64,000 nt of DNA from Malachius bipustulatus (GCA_910589415.1 OU342637.1:42810162-42874161), one strand, 5' to 3'; shown: positions 8,988 through 20,298, numbered from the stretch's first letter. Translations and numbers: made by a program. The notes: generated by a model not told the origin, from the sequence alone.

Positions 8988-10387
8988 CTGTGGCAGTCCC
9001 TAGACTTAGCGCCTGGATTTCCACAACGAAAGCAGAATAATCTTCTCTTTAGGGTACAATTACGAAAGGTGTGATTTGGGAGTTCACAGTTCCAGCAAAG
9101 GACAGGACCCGTCTTATTAGGGTTGTCAGAATTAGAAGATGTAGGCTTATCATGAGGCATATTTGTCTTCTTCGGAAACTGGTTCTTATCTGATCTATTT
9201 TGAAAGTCCCTGTCTTTGGCACCTACACTAGAAGAAAAAGAAAAAACAGACTTCCCACCATCACAATTCTGTTTAGGATTACTGAAATTCTGAGATCTTC
9301 CTCTCGAAAGATACAAATTTGACTCTTCCAAATTCCTTGTCAGATCTTGCAAATGCAACACACTGTCGATGTTATGCAAAGCTAACTGACTGTAATACTC
9401 TGGCAATAAATTTTTCTTAATATGCTTAACACGAGTAGTTTCGTGTGGCACCCTACTTAGCCTAGTAAATAAATTCTCCATGTACGCTATATAAATTAAC
9501 ACTCTTTCATTTTTTCTTTGTTTGCGAGATTTAATTTGCTCCCAGATCTCCTCATCAACATCCTGAGGAAGAAAATCCTTCTTCAATCTTTCGACCAAAG
9601 AACTCCAATCTTTTAAGCTGCTCTGTACACTACGATACCAAACAAAAGCGTCATCTACAAAAAATTCAACTGCTGAACCAAAAAGAACTTGATCATCCAC
9701 TTTCCTAGACTTGGCAATTTCTGAAACATGCTCTAAAAACGAATGTAACTTATGAGGGTTGCCATCAAACTTTATATTCCATTTAGAAATAGGTTCGGTA
9801 CTAGAACTACAGCTTACTACCGGAGGAGGTAAATTAACTACAGGGGTAGTCGTACTATTTAAAGCATCTCTGAACACGTCTTGAGTTGCTCTGTCAACCT
9901 TCTCGTACAGCTCAGCATCGAGTGAGAGGGTCGTTGCATACGTTTCCTGTTGAAATAGTTTTTGCGCCTTGGTAATTTCAGGATTGTTCCCTAACACGAT
10001 AGGCATTCGTTTCACTCGTGCGGAAACATGGTTTATTCTCGACACCAACCTTTGGAAAAGTGAATCAGCGGATGAGCCTTCGAAGTCGACTAAAATAGAT
10101 TTGATAGAGGTTATCGTAGCTTCGATTGCGGTTTTCTCAGCATCAAAGTCGAAAGTGTAAGATGACATGTCTATTAACGCTCCCTTTTTATCCCGTTCCT
10201 TTTCAAACAACCTAGACAAAATCTTACGTTTCTCATTTTGATCTCTGTTCGATTGAACCGATCTAATTTTTAATTCATAATCTAATTCTTCCTTAAGTAA
10301 ATGCTTAGGTTTAATAACATCCGCCATATTGAGATAATAATTGAAATCAATGATCAATGATCCAGCAAAAAAATCCCAGTCCGACAA
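8972..10387 (-). CDS. Gag polyprotein with zinc knuckles (element A)
   Basis: A gag-type capsid/nucleocapsid precursor of up to 471 residues. The first Met (10387) is possible, but the second, at 10327 (MADVIKPKHL), is more likely because the start of gag B (MSSELG...) aligns to it. The middle (WNIKFDGNPHKLHSFLEHV to about LTRNLEES) matches the retrotransposon gag/capsid pattern with the WYRS and RKQRKNE landmarks. The C-terminus has one canonical CCHC knuckle (C431, C434, H439, C444) and a second cysteine cluster (C452, C455, C465, C468) in which the usual His is Ala. It ends at a TAG directly after the slippery heptamer. The frame is intact. Confidence 0.88.
   Translation of the reverse strand: MSDWDFFAGSLIIDFNYYLNMADVIKPKHLLKEELDYELKIRSVQSNRDQNEKRKILSRLFEKERDKKGALIDMSSYTFDFDAEKTAIEATITSIKSILVDFEGSSADSLFQRLVSRINHVSARVKRMPIVLGNNPEITKAQKLFQQETYATTLSLDAELYEKVDRATQDVFRDALNSTTTPVVNLPPPVVSCSSSTEPISKWNIKFDGNPHKLHSFLEHVSEIAKSRKVDDQVLFGSAVEFFVDDAFVWYRSVQSSLKDWSSLVERLKKDFLPQDVDEEIWEQIKSRKQRKNERVLIYIAYMENLFTRLSRVPHETTRVKHIKKNLLPEYYSQLALHNIDSVLHLQDLTRNLEESNLYLSRGRSQNFSNPKQNCDGGKSVFSFSSSVGAKDRDFQNRSDKNQFPKKTNMPHDKPTSSNSDNPNKTGPVLCWNCELPNHTFRNCTLKRRLFCFRCGNPGAKSRDCHRCTKN
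8975..8981 (-). promoter_or_regulatory. -1 ribosomal slippery heptamer at gag/pro junction (A)
   Basis: The minus strand reads ACA AAA AAC TAG in the gag frame, so the heptamer A AAA AAC is in the correct X XXY YYZ phase directly before the gag stop codon. A -1 slip leads into CTA GGT GGA, the protease frame. A AAA AAC is a well-known eukaryotic -1 frameshift sequence (for example in mouse mammary tumour virus). I did not fold the downstream RNA for a pseudoknot. Confidence 0.85.
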
Positions 10388-10835
10388 GACCAGCCAATAA
10401 ACAGATAAGAATAATCCGGAAACAAAATTCAGATCCCTTGAATAAAATATAAACTCATAAAATATAAATCATTTTCCTTTCAATCAAATTAATTCCGTAA
10501 AATATTCAAGCAATCTAAATAATAAAGACGTCAAAATTCAAAAATCAAACTGCTAATAACCGAAAATATTTCAAGACCAGATACCACTATCGCAAGTTGA
10601 GATTAGCTTCCGTAGGTATGTTATAAGTACTTACTTAATTATTTTACACATAGATACAATACAACATCAACAATAAAAAATTACTCTCTCTGAAATAATT
10701 ACCTCAACTTCAGTTCAACACTCCGAAATAATAATATCAATATATTATCTTATTAATAAATTTAAAGAAATATCAAAAAATAATCTACTTAATAATTCAA
10801 TAGCTTCGGGCCCCACACGTTGGGCGTCATTTTTA
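10388..10835 (-). other. Leader of element A with primer-binding site at 10811-10829
   Basis: The untranslated leader lies between the 5' LTR (right side) and gag. On the minus strand, six bases after the LTR end, it reads TGACGCCCAACGTGTGGGG. That strongly resembles the tRNA-Lys type PBS TGGCGCCCAACGTGGGGC of many retroelements, with one substitution in the TGG and a small insertion. The rest is AT-rich without other visible features. Confidence 0.7.
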
Positions 10836-12394
10836 TGTAACCTATGTTTTTTTTTTATTTATTTAAACAAGTCACATAGCGCGGTGCCTTTCGTCAGAGA
10901 GCATCTGTCATGGGTTGAACTTTCCCGAAGCAACAGAAAAACAAAAATTGTGTTTCGTTAGGCGCCACTTATTTTTATAAAAAAATAAGAAAAATTAATT
11001 TTAAGCAGTTTGCACTAATTAAATTATTCTGCAAGACAAAAATTAAAAAAAGACTAAGTTTGAAAAGATTTAATTATAAAAATAGGTAAATGACTATTGT
11101 AAATTCATGTAATAGTAAGTAGGCAAGTGATAACTGATATTAGAATTATTGCATTAATTTGAGATGAGCTTGCACATAGCTATGTTCGGCTTTACAATGT
11201 TAATAATCCAGTTTATTTTATTACGAGGTGATTTTAATTATGATGATAAGGATATTTATAACTATTTTAATAAAGGAGAAATTTACATAAAAAGTGTTAC
11301 ATATAAAATATGTTACTCATAAAATACGGAGCAGTTGATTATGTTCCTTAAAAAGGAAACTATCGGGGAATCAACTTTATTAATCTTTAAACAAGTGTGA
11401 AATAGGTAATTTCAGAGAGATTCTAAAAAATGGAAAATATTGTCCACGTGATCTCACTTAAAACAATTCGAAATAAAAAAATAGGATAATCTGATGAGTG
11501 ATCAAAGTAATCCAAGTAATTTGAATAATCTGAATAATTTGAATAATCTGAATAATTTGAATAATCTGAATGGTTTGAATAATCTGAATAATTTGAATAA
11601 TCTGAATAGTTTGAATAATCTGAATAGTTTGAATAATCTGAATAGTTTGAATAATCTGGCCTTGAATCCGGTGAGGGGCGTCCTGCTCAGGGAAGTCGAT
11701 CCACCGCCAGGTGTCCCAGCACTCAAGGGAAGGCCTCACAAAAAAATATAGGAACTCGACGTCAGCACGGCTCTTCCACCACTATCCCAAACTATCCTTG
11801 GCTAGGAATACTAGTACGGCAACCATAAAAAAACCCTGCAAACGCAAGTTCATATATGCTCCATTTGCGGAAGAACGCAAGTTCCAAAGTTTTGATAAAA
11901 AACGACAGAGAGCCAATAAAAAAATATAAGCTACTTACCCAATTTCATTGGGGTTTCTTTACACTACGCACTAACCCAAAAAACTCTACTAACAAAAGGT
12001 TGAGCACGCTGATAGAAACAACGATCGGCAACTAGACACAATAATAACTAGGCGAATGACATAAGGAGATTATTAAATATATTGTTAAATTCTCACACGA
12101 CCAAATACGAAGACCTTCCTTAAATCAATCCCATTCGAGACGGCCGTTTCTCTGCTTCCCTCTCTATCAGCCACCTTATCAATTCCACCTAAAGATACTG
12201 AATTAATACGAATAAATCATTCCTTGTTTACCAACAACGAAATAGAACCTAAACTAATAAATTTCTATAATAAAATGAAATTGGGGAGTCTATTAATTAT
12301 AAACGTATCGCCAAATAAATATTCCTTGGTGCTATTGTACCATTATAAAGAACTCGTTAGCCAAAGAAATAAATCTTTATTTTGAAATGTTACA
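10836..12394 (-). repeat. LTR of element A (5' LTR in gene orientation)
   Basis: This 1559-bp direct repeat of 3808-5365 has the same TGTAACC...TGTTACA ends. The outer edge is followed by the duplicated CTGT (12395-12398). Minisatellite copy at 11521-11658. A TATA/initiator pair could not be assigned confidently. Confidence 0.92.
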
Positions 12395-13862
12395 CTGTGT
12401 GTGTCAAAATGTTTATTTAATTCTTCCACATTTTACTTAATGATAATTTTCTGAGAACGTATCAAAACTGAGCCATTAATCAACCAACCATTTTATGTAT
12501 CTCCAGAATAATATTTAGTCGACTCCCCTCATTTTTATCGTATATGTTTTCACCATCAATTGCTGCCGATGTAACCACGTACCTATTTATTATGTTTTGC
12601 CATGCTATTTAGCTCAGGTCACATGTTCGTTCTTTATTCTTATTTTTATGCCGTTTATTTAACCATTTCTTTGATCGCTTATTTAATTGATGTCTTATTT
12701 AAATTGTCTACTGAACATTTTATATTTAATTGCTGTTTATTAACTTATACTCTTTTGATTATTTATTTATATTTCATGAACATATTTATTCAACGAAACT
12801 GTCCAATTGATTATTGTTTATCTTGTTTTCAAATTGATCTATGTAATTGTAAAGTCAGGTTCTCTTATTTTTCTGTGAAACCAATCAACGTCAAGGTCAT
12901 TTCTCGTTCTTCGTCAAACTCAATTCAAAAGGATGGATCATTCTGATTGCTAATTGTTTACCGAACTGTTGGACTAGAATGTGTGGGCCTTATGTGAATC
13001 TAACTAACATTTTCGTCCTTGCCAGGGGAGCCATTTAAACAGCCAGCGGGTAGCATCCTAACCACTCGGACCTCGCATCTGGGGCTCCTCCAACTATAGC
13101 TGGGTAGCATCCTTCGCAGGACCTCATTACAGTGTCTATCTAACAAAACCCATTCTCATGGTTATCTTGAAGACGTAGATTTCTGTGATAATGCCTTCTG
13201 TTTAAGATGATTCGCGCAAATGAGTCATGAATGAGGGTTCAATAGTTTTGGTGACAGTTGTCGAGACGATTGATCTACACTTTTCAGGCCACCGTTGATT
13301 CTTTTCATTTCGGGATGCTGATCGAGGTTTTTCTTGGCCACGCTCTTTTTACTCGGGAGTCCCAGCGAGCGTATGGGCACTGCTAGGTTTCTCTTAGAAT
13401 AAAGTAGGTGTTTTTAAAATGCATTTGTTTCACTAATCTCAAATCTCCCACCTTTTGCTTCATGTCTGTGTATAAAAGAACCAATAACAAGGTAAGAGGT
13501 TACTACGAACACAACGGATGGTCCAAACAGGTGAAAAACTAGACGAACACGAGCCAATATAATGTCACGAGCCAAGGTAAACGACGAATCACAAAAACGT
13601 AAGTAAAGTAATGTGGCCATTTATTTGAAATCAGGGCGGGTTAATCTTTAAATTCAAACTTTCAAGAATTCAGGGCGGGGAAACCTCAAATTCAAATCAA
13701 ACATTAGAGCGGGGATTCAAACAGTCATTCATGACAGACCAGTTGATTTTTCAAACGTCAAAGGGGCTCTTCTTTTTCAGTCATTCAATTTAAGGGGGCC
13801 ACATTACTGAATTTACTGCGCATGACGCAGGATCTCAGGATTTAAAGGTAGTTTACACTACA
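12395..13862 (+). mobile_element. Shared LTR of C1 and C2, second part
   Basis: The C LTR resumes after element A and runs to ACTACA at 13862. It carries a partly duplicated GGGTAGCATCCT motif (about 13047 and 13106), AATAAA at about 13398 and a TATAAAAG box at 13471. ORFs here (12602-12946, 13414-13620) recur in every LTR copy but have no domain and change with indels. Confidence 0.85.
13471..13478 (+). promoter_or_regulatory. Candidate TATA box of family C LTR
   Basis: TATAAAAG lies in the context TGTCTGTGTATAAAAGAACC, about 390 bp before the LTR end. The same box occurs at 17976, 24380 and about 27376 and 28303, and on the minus strand in the second C element near 34845; in the left LTR of that element the adjacent bases are changed. 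Conservation and position suit a retroelement promoter, but the transcription start is not known. Confidence 0.45.
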
Positions 13863-15651
13863 GATTTGGCGCGTGTGCCCAGGATACACAGTACATGAAG
13901 CATTGTGGAGGTTTGAGATTATTTTAATGGTTTTCTTGTTCTTTTTGTTTGATTTTTTTTTTTCTCTCGTGGACGACAATTTTCTCTTTGGTATTTTTTT
14001 TTCTCTTCAACACTTCTCTGTGGTATTTTTTTTTTCTTCAACCTCGAAACACACATTTTCGAGACAAGCGTTCAGTTCAAAAGTTGCAATTCAAGGTGTC
14101 ACCGTTCTTCAGACACATTCAAAGCAATCGTTAAAATCAAGAAAGCTGAAAAACAAGGACGCAGTCCTTCCGACAAAACAGGCGCAGCGATTCAGGTCAG
14201 GAGCAAGGTGCGTCACACACGATCAGGTAGTCACAGGTAAATTCAGCTCAGGGGCGCAGGGCCCCACCCACAAGTCACAGGTAAATTCAGGTCAGGAGCG
14301 CAGAGACACAGTCGACACACGACCACACAAAACACCCACGGGGACACCACGCAGAGGGCGGGGGGGGAGATACATTAGAAACACCCACAGGGCCACGTGA
14401 AGCAGGGGCGGGGGGATACATTAGAAAACACCCACAGGGCCACATGAAGCAGGGGCGGGGGACACGCAGAAACACCCACAGAGCGACATGAAGCAGGGGC
14501 GGAGGGGACACGAAAACACCCAGGGGACAACTCACAACGGAAACACAATAACACACACCCAAAACACTCACGGGGGCATCCACGCACACATTCAAAACAC
14601 ACAGGGAGGTTCACGACAGGAACATCAACACTCGCACACACACACGAGACACTTAGGGGGTCCTTCAAGTAGGGGCGCGCACACACCAAATACTCAGGGG
14701 GCCGTTCCAAGTAGGAACGCACCCTTGCGAAACACCCAAAAGACATCTGAAGTAGGGGCGAAATCCTCCACTCGTCCAAAAAAAAACGGACGACATTTCA
14801 GAGCAGGGGCGAAGACGTTCGCACTTGACCGAATCAAATTAGGGGTAACCAAACGACACACACACACATTATTATTATTATTATTATTTCTTGTTTGAAT
14901 GTCGATACTGCTGTGTATATTTTGGTTCGCAGGTTTATACGAATTTGGAAACGACTGGATCAGTGGAGTCAGACGTAGGAGGCGTGGGACCAACCCAGAG
15001 GACAGCGGAACCAATCAAAGCCATGAAAGGGAAGCCGTGGCAGCCAAGGATGGTTCTATCCGTGGCCCGTTGCAACCATTCAGGATCACCCGTTGGAATG
15101 GAGGGCTGGCTGCGCTGGAGGCGACGTACGAGTTCTGACTGCGCTGGAGGAGACGGTACGAGTTCTGGCTGGAGGAGACGGTACGAGTTCTGGCTGAGCT
15201 GGAGGCGACGGTACGAGTGCCGGCCGTGCTGGAGGCGACGATACAAGGACTGGCTGCGCTGGAGTCGATGATACGAGCTCAGGCTGCGCTGGAGGTGACG
15301 GTACGAGTTCTGGCCGTGCTGGAGGCGACGATACGAGGACTGGCTGCGTTGGAGTCGACGATACGAGCTCAGGCTGCGCTGGAGACAGCGATACAAGCTC
15401 GGTGTTGTCTTGAGCTACACAGTTGCCACCGAGGGACAAAATTTTTTTCTTCGATCGCCAGGATGTCGTTTGTTTCAATCAGTGCATCGATCTAGGGTCA
15501 GTAATTTGATGAAACATTGTACACGACATGTGTCGTACTAGTTTTTAAGAGGAATAGGAATTGTTAGATTGCTTCGTTGACATTTGTAAATAACCTGACG
15601 TGAAGATAGACTCGTTTCAATGCTTTTCACTCACTATCTTCAAGGGGCGTC
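13863..15651 (+). mobile_element. Internal region of element C2
   Basis: A nearly exact copy of 763-2555 with small indels in the T and CA tracts and a 3-bp deletion near 15410. It starts with the PBS-like TGGCGCG at 13867 and ends ...AAGGGGCGTC before the next LTR at 15652. Non-coding, as in C1. Confidence 0.85.
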
Positions 15652-18367
15652 TGAAGTGACCCAGTTTGCCTTTACAAATGTCAACAATACGCATGTTAAA
15701 ATCGAAAACGTAGAGTTTCTACCATTCACGGATATTCTGTGTATTCGATATGTCAGTTGTCAAGTTTTCAAACCTAGAAACGTCAGTTCTGTCTATGTCA
15801 TTAAACCACATGTATCAGTTAGCGAGAAGTCAGGCAGTCAAGTCACGTTTACTTTTCAAGTGGCAGTGGTCCGAGTCGGACAGTCCGATCAGCTGTTCTT
15901 TTTTTTTTTTTAACAATGAAAATGGAATCCACACACCATCATGTGAGTAATAACTGATTATTTCTAATTTATTAATATTTGTTAGGCATTATGATATCGC
16001 TAGAGATCAGATAATCTTGTTTTAATTATTTGTTGTATTTTCACTTTGTTGCAATTTGTTCCTTTACACGTTCAAAATAACACAAAGGGGGCCTCTCTAA
16101 TACCAGCACCACATGTACTAATTTCTGTATGAAGATCAGGGACACGTTTCTTTCAAGCTTTCAAAATTTAATTTATTTAATCCTGATGCATTGACCACAT
16201 TATTATTATTTAAATTTGATACGTTTTAAATTAAAGGATTTCAAAGTAGGGCCCCCATGTAGGTACTCATACAGGGTGATTGATTGAAACGCCACATTAG
16301 AAAAAGTTCGTCTTCCAAATGATCTAGGAATCTGAAATTTGGAACTTAAGCAACATACCTAATAACGAGTCAAAATGAAATATTACCAAGATGGCAGAAC
16401 ATTAAAAATGGCGAAAGCAATGGCCATCTTTGTTTTTTAAATGGGACACCCCATATATTATTGCATTTTCAGATCGTCTGAGAAAATGTAATAACAATGG
16501 TGCTTATGGTTGTATTTTAAATTGAGTAGGCCATGAGTTATAAACAAGTGAAAATCGTGATTTTCCAACTTTAAAGACATTTATCACGAAAACGGCTCAA
16601 GATATCGGAAAACGGCTTACATGTCCCTATCTTAACTTTTTATAAGGCATCCAAATATGCAGTTGAAATCTTTATACAAGGTGGTGAAAATTGTCAGATT
16701 TTTCATCACCCTGTATAAACATTTCAACTCTACAGTAGGATACCAGATGAAAAGTTAAGATAGGGACATGTAAGCCGTTTTCTGATATCATGAGCCGTTT
16801 TCGTGGTAAATGTCTTTAAAGTTGGAAAATCACGATTTTCACTTGTTTATAACTCATGGCCTACTCAATTTAAAATACAACTATAATCACCATTGTTATT
16901 ACATTTTCTCAGACGATCTGAAAATGCAATAATATATGGGGTGTCCCATTTAAAAAAACAAAGATGGCCATTGCTTTCGCTATTTTAAATGTTCTACCAT
17001 CTTGGTAATATTTCATTTTGACTCGTTATTAGGTATGATGCCTAAGTTCCAAATTTCAGATTCCTAGATCATTTGGAAGTCGAACTTTTTCTAATGTGGC
17101 GTTTCAATCAATCACCCTGTATACACACGTGCAAATTGTTTAGTTTAAATTTCAATGCTTTGGAGACACGCTAGTTTCAATATTTTATTTTATTGTCTAA
17201 TTTCAAATTGTTTAAACATGTGACCTCCATATCACTATTTTATGAATGAGATATTTTCAGTGAATCAATTAATTTCTAACGTAGAGACATGCTTGATTTA
17301 AATTTCCATTGTCTGCATTATTCAAATTAACCTAACCGTTTGTTACTTTTGAGAAACTTATACTTGAATTTTAGGTAATTATTATTTATCGAAATCTTGA
17401 ACCAGCACATGCCTTTTTGATTATTATTATCATTATTATTATTATCAAGCACATTTCTCAAGAAACAATTTATTTTGCAGTGATCACATTTTCTTTGTAT
17501 TTTCAACTCTTTTCTATTCTCAACAATTTTATTTGCATTTTATTCATGAAACTATTTAAACGATCTTATTTTAATCACATCTCTCATACACGTGTGCATG
17601 GTTCTTATTAGAAATGGATTAACAAACTATAAAGGATTTCTTTCTCATATTTTATATTTTATGTATGACTAATTTTATTGTGATTTTACGATCCACATGA
17701 CTGCTCTATTTATTATTTTATTATTTATTTATTTATTATTTATTTATTTATTATATCGACAGTTGTCGAGACGATTGATCTACACTTTTCAGGCCACCGT
17801 TGATTCTTTTCATTTCGGGATGCTGATCGAGGTTTTTCTTGGCCACGCTCTTTTTACTCGGGAGTCCCAGCGAGCGTATAGGCACTGCTAGGTTTCTCTT
17901 AGAATAAAGTAGGTGTTTTTAAAATGCATTTGTTTCACTAATCTCAAATCTCCCACCTTTTGATTCATGTCTGTGTATAAAAGAACCAATAACAAGGTAA
18001 GAGGTTACTACGAACACAACGGATGGTCCAAACAGGTGAAAAACTAGACGAACACGAGCCAATATAATGTCACGAGCCAAGGTAAACGACGAATCACAAA
18101 AACGTAAGTAAAGTAATGTGGTCATTTATTTGAAATCAGGGCGGGTTAATCTTTAAATTCAAACTTTCAAGAATTCAGGGCGGGAAAACCTCAAATTCAA
18201 ATCAAACATTAGAGCGGGGATCCAAACAGTCATTCATGACAGACCAGTTGATTTTTCAAACGTCAAAGGGGCTCTTCTTTTTCAGTCATTCAATTTAAGG
18301 GGGCCACATTACTGAATTTACTGCGCATGACGCAGGATCTCAGGATTTAAAGGTAGTTTACACTACA
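15652..18367 (+). mobile_element. 3' LTR of C2, carrying a foldback insertion and a deletion
   Basis: The LTR starts TGAAGTGACCC and ends ACTACA at 18367, directly abutting family B sequence (AACTGAAGC). It contains the 848-bp foldback element at 16272-17119. It lacks about 0.9 kb of the middle LTR, which is replaced by a (TTAT)n run at 17708-17755. The deletion and the (TTAT)n run are shared with the LTR ending at 28695. Confidence 0.85.
16272..17119. mobile_element. Foldback (long-TIR) transposon, CAGGGTG family, copy 1
   Basis: Two arms of about 400 bp form a near-perfect inverted repeat, starting CAGGGTGATTGATTG and ending with its complement. TA dinucleotides flank it (16270-16271, 17120-17121). 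Two other copies of the same LTR (about 3173-3186 and 63146-63160) show the empty site with a single TA, so insertion duplicated TA, as IS630/Tc1/mariner-type transposases do. There is no transposase ORF. The centre holds a second, shorter pair of similar termini, ACAAGGTGGTGAAAA and TTTTTCATCACCCTGT (about 16677-16718). Confidence 0.88.
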
Positions 18368-20023
18368 AACTGAAGCAATCTGTCTCGAAAGTAAATCCGG
18401 TACTACCATGTCCTTTCCTGGACGATGGACTATCTTGAACTTGAAACAACTAAGCCTAACTGTCCAACGAGCGATACGACCCATGGGGTCTTTAATTCTG
18501 TACAGCCACTGTAAACTGGCATGATCAGTTACTACAGTGAATTCTGCGCCCTCAACATAACCTCTAAATTTCTCGATACCAAAGATAACTGCCAAACATT
18601 CTTTCTCCGTCGCCATGTACTTGGTTTCGGCCTTAGAAAGTTTTCTAGACGCATAAGCGATAGGATGTTCAAAGCCGTCTCGAAGCTGGTGTAATATTGC
18701 TCCAATGCCGACGTCACTTGCGTCCGTCTGGATAAAGAATGGCTTATCGAAATCCGGGCTAACAAGAATAGGATTAGAGATCAATCTCTCCTTCAAATTA
18801 CATAAGGCTGACTCGGCTGCTTCAGTCCAAACAATGGGGGCATTCTTTATTCGACCTTTAATGATCGAAGTGATTGGTTCAGAAATGGTCGAAAAGTCTT
18901 TAATAAACTTCCTATACCATTGCAACACTCCCATTATCCTTCGAACCTCTGTAGTGTTTCGCGGAGATGGCATTTCCGCTATAGCCTTGACCTTATCTGG
19001 GTCAGTTCTTAGCCCATTCCTATCTACTATGTAACCCAAAAATGTTAGGGAATCCCTACAAAATTGACATTTCGGAATATTCACCTTCAGACCAGCAGAA
19101 AACAAAATCTCAAAAACTTCATTCAACAACCTGACATGTTCATCAAAATCCTCAGGAACACAAACGATATCATCAAGATACACAAAAACCTTATCTTCAA
19201 ACTTTGGATCCATAAATAATCGGTCCATCAACCGCTGTTGTGTCTGTGCAGCATTGCACAGACCGAACGGCATAACTACAAATTGAAAAAGATCTCTCCC
19301 TTGAACTTGGAAAGCTGTCTTTTGCTTCGATGTTTCTTCTAAAGGAATATTCCAGAAAGCCTTAGTAATATCGATGGAAGAAAGATATTTCTTACCACCT
19401 ACCTTATTCAAAATATTATCAATTAATGGCAAGGGATAAGAATCCTTAACCGTTACCTGATTTAAACCTCTGCCATCAAAACATAACCTATATGTATCTG
19501 GTTCTGATTTTGGAACCATTAAAATTGGGGATGCCCATGCGGACATACTTTTCTCAATTACCCCAGACTCTAACATAGCATCGATCTCCTTATGCAAAAT
19601 TTTATTAAGCATCGGCGATAATGAATATTGCCTTTGCTTAACTGGTCTAGCCTCATCAGTGTCAATAAAATGAGAGATGATATTTGTTCTCCCTGGTGCT
19701 GTTGACGACAATGTCTCAAATCTAGTAATAACTTCAGACAACACCTTGCTCTGATCAGATGAAAGTTCGGCTAGAAAAGTGTTAGAATCTGCCTTGGAAG
19801 AAGTTGATGCCTCAATTTGTCCTACCTGATAAGACCTGTTCTTAAAATTTAAATTGATGTTTGACAATCTACAAAAATCTGCACCCAAAATAATGGAATG
19901 CGAAATAGAAGGTACTACAGCAAATCTCAAATCGATAACCTTATTCTCAAAACTTACCGGAAATGTAACCAAACCTAACAACTCCTGTGAGCTACCGTCT
20001 GCGATAGTCACATTTGTCCCATC
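18347..20023 (-). pseudogene. Pol fragment: reverse transcriptase and RNase H (element B1)
   Basis: This reads from the stop at 20024 to 18347, with the last few residues coming from the adjoining C LTR. Counting from 20011: the protease end with ILGADFC (about 41-47), RT with RLCFDGRGLN (175-184), catalytic D214 in SSIDI, LFQFVVMPFGLCNA (241-254) and YLDD (278-281). RNase H has D430 in QTDASD, the conserved TEKECLA glutamate (about 469-471) and D496 in VVTDHASL. The frame stops a few residues after VVPDLLSRQ, exactly where integrase should begin, because the C LTR is joined there. In family terms this enzyme copies the RNA genome, but without integrase the copy cannot be autonomous. Confidence 0.92.
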
Positions 20024-20298
20024 TTAATCTTTGACAAAAGTGTCATTACCTTCCCATAAAATTTCCACATTGGAACCCAAAATCGATAAATTTGCACCAG
20101 TATCCAATAAACCCAAATATTGTCTATCTTCAATAACTATAGGTATATAAGGCCTATTATCATGTAACTTTTTCTTAAACATCGGACAAATATCAGTATC
20201 ACCCCTATCCAAATCTACACTCATCAACTTATTATTACAATGGTCAGGTTCATTACCTACCACTGCCTCATCAATAACTTCAACTATTTCGGAATTTT
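20024..20298 (-). pseudogene. Aspartic protease segment (element B1)
   Basis: An open frame in -1 relation to gag, in the same frame as the RT segment. The active site is GLLDTGANLSILG, the DTG form of the retropepsin motif, preceded by RPYIPIVI. No ATG lies at its start, which fits entry by frameshift from gag. A TAA (20024-20026) after ..NDTFVKD separates it from RT; the same TAA is in copy 2 (37040-37042). It was therefore present before the duplication that made the two copies. Confidence 0.85.

Larger units (their letters stand above)
3808..12394 (-). mobile_element. Complete Ty3/gypsy LTR retrotransposon, family A
   Basis: An 8.6-kb element with direct LTRs (3808-5365 and 10836-12394), both TGTAACC...TGTTACA. 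It is flanked by a 4-bp duplication CTGT (3804-3807, 12395-12398). The uninterrupted site is seen at about 63782-63806, in another copy of the host LTR. Genes are on the minus strand in the order gag, protease, RT, RNase H, integrase, the Ty3/gypsy order. A PBS-like site (10811-10829) and a purine tract (5366-5378) sit beside the LTRs where they should. The LTRs differ at about ten positions, so the insertion is young. Two TGA codons interrupt pol and there is no env-like ORF, so this copy is probably not autonomous now. Confidence 0.93.

Noticed and set aside
13030..13100. tRNA-like D-arm (reverse strand GGTCCGAGTGGTTAGGATGC) in the C LTR, suggesting a SINE
   Set aside because: No matching B box, anticodon arm or acceptor pairing was found, and the C4 LTR version differs.
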